Assembly (NCBI RefSeq): GCF_000003815.2
Contig: NC_049992.1
Span: forward strand, 11,696,953 to 11,728,681
Length of the DNA: 31,729 bases
DNA from: Branchiostoma floridae
Taxonomy: Eukaryota > Chordata > Leptocardii > Amphioxiformes > Branchiostomatidae
Reading direction: 5' to 3'
The position numbers and the translations under genes were made by a program. The first letter of the stretch is position 1, and every line of letters starts with the position of its first letter. A model generated the notes under the pieces. That model was not told the origin of the DNA. It searched no databases and worked only from the letters and a program-made list of their open reading frames with translations. Positions 27,701 through 31,729 of the stretch are shown here, piece by piece.

Positions 27701-29716
27701 TGTAAACCGTTTCAGTTCCTTGAAAAGACATGGTATTGCATGGTAATGCGACCTCTGACCCCTGAGGTTGTTGTGATCTTGCCCAAACTTGTACTTCTGT
27801 GTCAGATTATTGGTCTTTGATCGAAATTGAACCAATGTCTTACTGAAGCTGGATTCTGTCATGACCATGGAAATGCCTCTAAAAACATTGTGGTCCCGAT
27901 ATATGACATTTCCACTAGATCTCCTGATACATTCCCTTGCGATATCAGGACTGCTGGCTCCTCAGTCTACCAGGAGGCGACCCGATAATAAAAACGAATT
28001 TCACGATTGAAAACGCGGCCGAAACACCCGAATGACAGATTAAGAATTGTACTTTTTTCCCGTGGCGCCACCAAATATGAACGCACATGCCCGGATGTAA
28101 AACGTATCGCACCGCTTAGGCCCCGTTTATGATGCACAAAATGAAACGGTTCTATCGGTTAGGCAAGCTGAAACGGATAAGTTTTGTCATCATGAACGCT
28201 CCGAAACGGATCTGAAACAACAGGAAACGTTTTTTTGTGGAACCTCCTCGTGAGGTAGTATTGAAACGGTTTCCTCCTTATCCGGAATTGCAAATTTGCA
28301 TCATGAACGCAAAAAGTGAGAAAAGACTAACAAAGCAAGAACACAAAGATGGCCCTTACAAATTCTATTTTTAACATCTGACGGGAAATTTTGATGATAT
28401 GGAATAAACGTATGGTCACAACTCCAAAAGAGGTGCATCTTCAAGTGTTGGAGAGACAAGAATTTGAATTTTACATGGCATATTTGTGTCTAGTATTAAG
28501 ATTGAATGTCGTGCATTTCGCATTACATTCTATAAATGTAAAAGTACTGTAGATTTAATACAAAATGTAAGCATGCTTGTCCAGTATGTATTAAGATATC
28601 AGTAATGACATTGCTGAAATGACGTTCTCTCTATCTCTTTCATCTCCCTCTTTCTTTTCTGAGGAAACGGAGGTGGAGCTTGGAAGAGGAAAGAGCATTT
28701 GCCAGACACACGACACTAACGTCACTAACATTGCCAATGCCCTTGACACTCGCCTCTCCAAGATGGAGACCGTCGTTGTGGCATTGCAGAAGCAGGTGCC
28801 TGAGATGGAACCCGTTTTTGTGGCAGTGAAAAACACCACTACCTTTGACCACGGTCTCGGATCTGTGCTCAACCCCGCCTCCTCCTGCCTTCTCATCAAA
28901 CAGAACAACCCCTCCAGCCAGGACGGTGCCTACTTCCTTATCGGGAAGGACGGGACCATCTACCAGGCATACTGCGACATGACCACGGCCGGAGGCGGCT
29001 GGACGCTGGTCTCCAGCGTGCACGAAGACGACATGTACGGCAAGTGTACGGCCGGGGATCGCTGGTCCAGCACCCGCGGGAACAACCCCCACTATCCAGA
29101 GGGAGATGGCAACTGGGCCAACGTACACACCTTCGGCTCCATGGGGTCGGCCACTACAGACGACTACAAGAACCCAGGCTACTTCAGCATCAGCGCCTCC
29201 AATGTCATGCTGTGGCACGTACCGAACAACGTGCCGCTAAAAGAGTACAAAACCGCCGCCTACCTACGGTACCGCACCTCCACCGGTTTCTTGGATAGCT
29301 ACGGTGGCAATCTGCACTCCCTGTTCAAAGATCATTTTCCCATTGGCTACAACTTGGGCACATACACCCACGACAACGGTCCGGCCATCCCCATTGTGTA
29401 CGAACAGGGCAGTGATCATCCGGTGCAGTCAATGTTGCCTCCAAACATTGCTTCACGCAAGGAAGCCATTCCCGGGTTCGTGCAGTTTCGGGTGTTCAAC
29501 TTAGAGCGCGCTTGTCATGCTGTTTGTCCAGGTGTCAATTTTGTTGGTCCCAATGCCGAGCACGTGTGTATCGGTGGAGGTGGATACTGGCCAGAAGGTG
29601 AACCCAGGCAGTGCGGTGACTACGCGTCCAAAGACTGGAACGGCTATGGTACCAGGAAAGAATGGAGCTCCAACAAACGCGTCATTGAATCCACCATCTT
29701 GTTCTTTTATCGCTGA
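24453..29716 (+). CDS. Type II transmembrane intelectin-like lectin, four exons, 516 residues
   Basis: Exons 24453-24723, 25119-25264, 27166-27246 and 28664-29716 join in phases 1, 0 and 0 into one 517-codon frame including the stop. Residues 1-108 are a cytoplasmic tail. About 109-130 are a single transmembrane helix preceded by basic RAHR and CCC, so the N-terminus is predicted to be inside. About 131-238 are a stalk with coiled-coil segments, three N-glycosylation sequons (146, 185, 223) and an unpaired Cys179. About 239-516 are a complete intelectin domain. Intelectins are Ca2+-dependent lectins that bind exocyclic 1,2-diols of microbial glycans, suggesting a surface receptor for microbes; that role is inference. 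The start was chosen at the first ATG of exon 1 (24453). Vertebrate intelectins of about 313 residues lack the first two thirds of this N-terminal extension. Confidence 0.88.
25041..25098. repeat. Partial copy of the same foldback element, just upstream of exon 2
   Basis: The segment around TTTTCCAGCGACCCGGAG and CTGGTAGAGACTAA resembles 25501-25534 (TTTTTCTAGCGACCTGCGGA, CCTGGTAGAGACTAA). It ends about 20 bp before the exon 2 acceptor. Left limit uncertain. Confidence 0.6.
25119..25264 (+). CDS. Intelectin-like exon 2: transmembrane segment
   Basis: Acceptor CCATTTCCTCCACAG; donor GTAAAA at 25265; phase 1 in, phase 0 out. The in-phase frame reads ...AHRCCCMAGTLAVVV, then a hydrophobic run through LILMVLI and a polar NGQLHKHAG. 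The basic side precedes the helix, so a type II topology is predicted. The Cys triplet next to the membrane is a plausible palmitoylation site. Confidence 0.8.
25291..25587. mobile_element. Foldback (long-inverted-repeat) MITE in intelectin intron 2
   Basis: The left half, starting TTCACACGTGCG, is almost the reverse complement of the right half, ending ACGCATGTGTGAA. Matching blocks include GAGGTCCGTATGGAAG (left) against CTTCCATACGGACCTC (right). The centre is near 25440 at a CGCAAACCACA direct repeat. The element starts about 26 bp after exon 2. It has no coding capacity. Confidence 0.8.
25588..27165 (+). other. Remainder of intelectin intron 2
   Basis: Non-coding, AT-rich after a short GC-rich patch near 25.6-25.8 kb. 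No exon with matching phase or recognisable repeat found. Confidence 0.6.
27166..27246 (+). CDS. Intelectin-like exon 3: stalk
   Basis: Acceptor AACTTATTTAG; donor GTAAGC at 27247; phase 0/0, 27 codons. It encodes an NDT glycosylation sequon and the heptad-like DKLLAQIAHLQETIG, suggesting a coiled coil that would oligomerise the ectodomain. Confidence 0.78.
27598..27720. repeat. Copy 1 of a short interspersed repeat (CCCGTTCATGATGCA family)
   Basis: It shares with the copy at 28121 the start CCCGTTyATGATGCA and the block AAATGAAACGGTTCTATCGG. The downstream limit is unclear; a second CGTTCACGATGCAAAC lies in the same orientation near 27685. Confidence 0.6.
28121..28310. mobile_element. Copy 2, complete MITE-like element of about 190 bp
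   Basis: It opens CCCCGTTTATGATGCACAAA and closes TTTGCATCATGAACGC, which are reverse complements with a few changes. The body is rich in GAAACGG. No reading frame. The target duplication was not resolved. Confidence 0.65.
28664..29716 (+). CDS. Intelectin-like exon 4: stalk end and complete intelectin domain
   Basis: Acceptor TCTTTCTTTTCTGAG, phase 0; the stop TGA is at 29714-29716. After a second coiled-coil stretch, the lectin domain starts at SSCLLIK (about protein residue 239). It carries the fibrinogen-like GGGWTLVSSVHEDDMYGKC, the intelectin signatures GDRWSS, YPEGDGNWAN, DDYKNPGY and CIGGGGYWPE, and the terminal FFYR. Ligand-pocket equivalents of human ITLN1 N260-E262-H263 (here NAEH), E274, D282 and W288 are present; Tyr297 is replaced by Trp. 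Encoding the whole domain in one exon is unlike the multi-exon vertebrate ITLN genes. Confidence 0.95.
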   Translation, partial: ETEVELGRGKSICQTHDTNVTNIANALDTRLSKMETVVVALQKQVPEMEPVFVAVKNTTTFDHGLGSVLNPASSCLLIKQNNPSSQDGAYFLIGKDGTIYQAYCDMTTAGGGWTLVSSVHEDDMYGKCTAGDRWSSTRGNNPHYPEGDGNWANVHTFGSMGSATTDDYKNPGYFSISASNVMLWHVPNNVPLKEYKTAAYLRYRTSTGFLDSYGGNLHSLFKDHFPIGYNLGTYTHDNGPAIPIVYEQGSDHPVQSMLPPNIASRKEAIPGFVQFRVFNLERACHAVCPGVNFVGPNAEHVCIGGGGYWPEGEPRQCGDYASKDWNGYGTRKEWSSNKRVIESTILFFYR

Positions 29717-29931
29717 AGAAATTCTGCAGAATATCCCCTTAAATCTTAATAGCAAATAGTTCCTACACTAGTGAAACAGAGTAGGGATTTTTTTTGGAAC
29801 TGAAGATGTTTTCATGCTTGTTGAGAAGGAACCTAGCTCATGGGGAAGTATTTTTCCTCAACTATCAGTACTGTAGATTGTCATTTAGCATCAGGGACAG
29901 AACACCAGTCCTGGTGTGAAATTCAGCTCAG
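29717..29931 (+). other. 3' UTR of the intelectin-like gene
   Basis: Short unique sequence between the stop codon and the minisatellite. No AATAAA or ATTAAA seen. Its last 50 bp contain a degenerate minisatellite-like half unit (TTTAGCATCAGGGACAG). Confidence 0.6.
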
Positions 29932-31074
29932 TCTTGCTGTGTTATTCAGCACCAGGGACAGGGGCAGTAGTCTTGCTGTGTTATTCAGCACCAGGGACAG
30001 GGGCAGTAGTCTTGCTGTGTTATTCAGCACCAGGGACAGGGGCAGTAGCCTTGCTGTGTTATTCAGCACCAGGGACAGGGGCAGTAGACTTGCTGTGTTA
30101 TTCAGTAGCAAGGACAAGGACAGTAGTCTTGCTGTGTTATTCAGCACCAGGGACAGGGGCAGTAGTCTTGCTGTTTTATTCAGCACCAGGGACAGGGGCA
30201 GTAGTCTTGCTGTGTTATTCAGGGACAGGGGCAGTAGTCTTGCTGTGTTATTCAGCACCAGGGACAGGGGCAGTAGCCTTGCTGTGTTATTCAGCACCAG
30301 GGACAGGGGCAGTAGTCTTGCTGCGTTATTCAGCACCAGGGACAGGGGCAGTAGTCTTGCTGTGTTATTCAGCACCAGGGACAGGGGCAGTAGTCTTGCT
30401 GTGTTATTCAGTAGCAAGGACAAGGACAGTAGTCTTGCTGTGTTATTCAGCACCAGGGACAGGGGCAGTAGACTTGCTGTGTTATTCAGTAGCAAGGACA
30501 AGGACAGTAGTCTTGCTGTGTTATTCAGCACCAGGGACAGGGGCAGTAGTCTTGCTGCGTTATTCAGGGACAGGGGCAGTAGTCTTGCTGTGTTATTCAG
30601 CACCAGGGACAGGGGCAGTAGTCTTGCTGTGTTATTCAGTAGCAAGGACAAGGACAGTAGTCTTGCTGTGTTATTCAGCACCAGGGACAGGGGCAGTAGT
30701 CTTGCTGTGTTATTCAGCACCAAGGACAGGGGCAGTAGTCTTGCTGTGTTATTCAGCACCAGGGACAGGGGCAGTAGTCTTGCTGTGTTATTCAGCACCA
30801 GGGACAGGGGCAGTAGACTTGTTGTGTTATTCAGTAGCAAGGACAAGGACAGTAGTCTTGCTGTGTTATTCAGCACCAGGGACAGGGGCAGTAGTCTTGC
30901 TGTGTTATTCAGCACCAAGGACAGGGGCAGTAGTCTTGCTGTGTTATTCAGCACCAGGGACAGGGGCAGTAGTCTTGCTGTGTTATTCAGCACCAGGGAC
31001 AGGGGCAGTAGACTTGTTGTGTTATTCAGCACCAAGGACAGCAACAACAGCCAGGTTGTGTTATTCAGCACCAG
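29932..31074. repeat. 39-bp minisatellite, about 29 units plus a partial
   Basis: Tandem units begin TCTTGCTGTGTTATTCAG and end GGGACAGGGGCAGTAG. Most are 39 bp; two lack 6 bp (33 bp). One recurrent variant has GTAGCAAGGACAAGGACAG in place of the standard second half. Because 39 and 33 are multiples of three, two + frames and one - frame stay open throughout, giving artefactual 13-residue repeat peptides (for example SLAVLFSTRDRGS). It starts 216 bp after the intelectin stop. Confidence 0.97.
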
Positions 31075-31729
31075 AGTTGTACAATTTCATTGTTTTAATT
31101 GACAACTGTATTGTTTCATTCAACTAAAACATTTTGAGTGTGACGTGAGCACATAGCCTTCAATTCATGGAACCATGAAGACTTCAAACTATAGTATCTA
31201 TAATATAATCATATTTGCACAGGAAAATCTCAGTCAACATTTGGATCAAAGAAACGTATGTGCAAGATCATAACTGCTTACATTATTAACACACTAACAT
31301 ATCATTTAGGACATCATATACTTAATAATATCATACACATGTTGTACAGATTTTCCTTACTGTATCATGTGGCATGTATAGCATGCAGGCGTCTTTCAAC
31401 AAATTACTTCAACGGAAGACATTGTAAAAATGCAATTGTACAATACTAGCAAAATGAACAAAATTCTACAAGAGCCTGATGTGACTTCATTCTTGTCATA
31501 CAAATTTAGATTGGTAATATTATATCATATTCCACCATAGAATGATAAAGTCTATTGAATTTATAAAGCAGTGAACTGCTCCTACCAGCAACACGCCCCA
31601 CTCCATAATCATTTCTCTTAAGTGCTAAAACAGATGCATAGTTTACAAGTTTCTACTAGTGAAGAGAAGGTCAATACCGAAAGAAAATACAACCTGTTGA
31701 TACACCAACGTGCCCTACATATCCCATCC
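31075..31729. other. AT-rich flank
   Basis: No gene, repeat or canonical poly(A) signal recognised up to the window end. Confidence 0.6.

Larger units (their letters stand above)
27247..28663 (+). other. Intelectin intron 3
   Basis: 1.4-kb intron ending in a strong pyrimidine tract. It contains two related repeat copies (near 27.6 and 28.1 kb, listed separately) and a repeat-like ACACAGACAGACACAC stretch near 27.54 kb. No additional exon seen. Confidence 0.75.

Noticed and set aside
28640-29218. 192-codon minus-strand frame
   Set aside because: Antisense shadow of the intelectin exon.
29840-31127. Long repetitive reading frames (about 380-420 codons) on both strands over the minisatellite
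   Set aside because: They exist because the tandem unit length is a multiple of three and lacks stops in three frames. All encode only the translated repeat, with no start context, splice sites or similarity.
1-31729. CRISPR arrays, bacterial operons, rRNA or tRNA genes
   Set aside because: The genome is clearly animal (split genes, long introns). No spacer-repeat array or structured RNA gene was recognised.

Overview
This is a eukaryotic window with long AT-rich introns, GT-AG splicing and many short foldback repeats. It carries two protein-coding genes on the + strand, in head-to-tail order. The best fit is an amphioxus (Branchiostoma). I infer this from a chordate-type PLEKHG5 gene beside an intelectin gene, plus MITE-rich introns. 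The species cannot be fixed from the sequence alone.

1-20920 (plus a 3' UTR to about 22.4 or 23.2 kb): most of an orthologue of vertebrate PLEKHG5 (Syx), a Dbl-family guanine-nucleotide exchange factor for Rho. I trace 16 exons, labelled A to P: a Cys/His-rich N-terminal segment (A), an RBD/ubiquitin-like module (B-D), a linker (E-G), the DH domain (H/I to N), the PH domain and a Ser-rich tail (O), and a three-codon last exon (P). Exon A is followed by about 9.9 kb of intron containing a 100-N gap. At least one exon needed to join A to B in phase was not found. Any exons upstream of A lie before or near the window edge.

20921-24452: 3' UTR and intergenic DNA with candidate poly(A) signals and two inverted-repeat elements, one apparently nested in the other.

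24453-29716: a four-exon gene whose exons join in perfect phase into a 516-residue type II membrane protein. It has a 108-residue cytoplasmic tail with two related tyrosine motifs and a proline-rich patch, one transmembrane helix, a glycosylated coiled-coil stalk, and a complete intelectin lectin domain. Known vertebrate intelectins are mainly secreted or GPI-linked, so a membrane-spanning form with signalling-like motifs is the most interesting item here. Its transmembrane exon sits between a partial and a full copy of one foldback element.

29717-31729: 3' flank with a 1.1-kb minisatellite of 39-bp units that is open in three reading frames and has a recent five-unit duplication.

Smaller points of interest are a 79-nt microRNA-like hairpin in a PLEKHG5 intron, a last PLEKHG5 intron whose retention would remove the PDZ-binding C-terminus, a GC-AG intron, and several candidate alternative exons. 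No RNA gene could be assigned with confidence.
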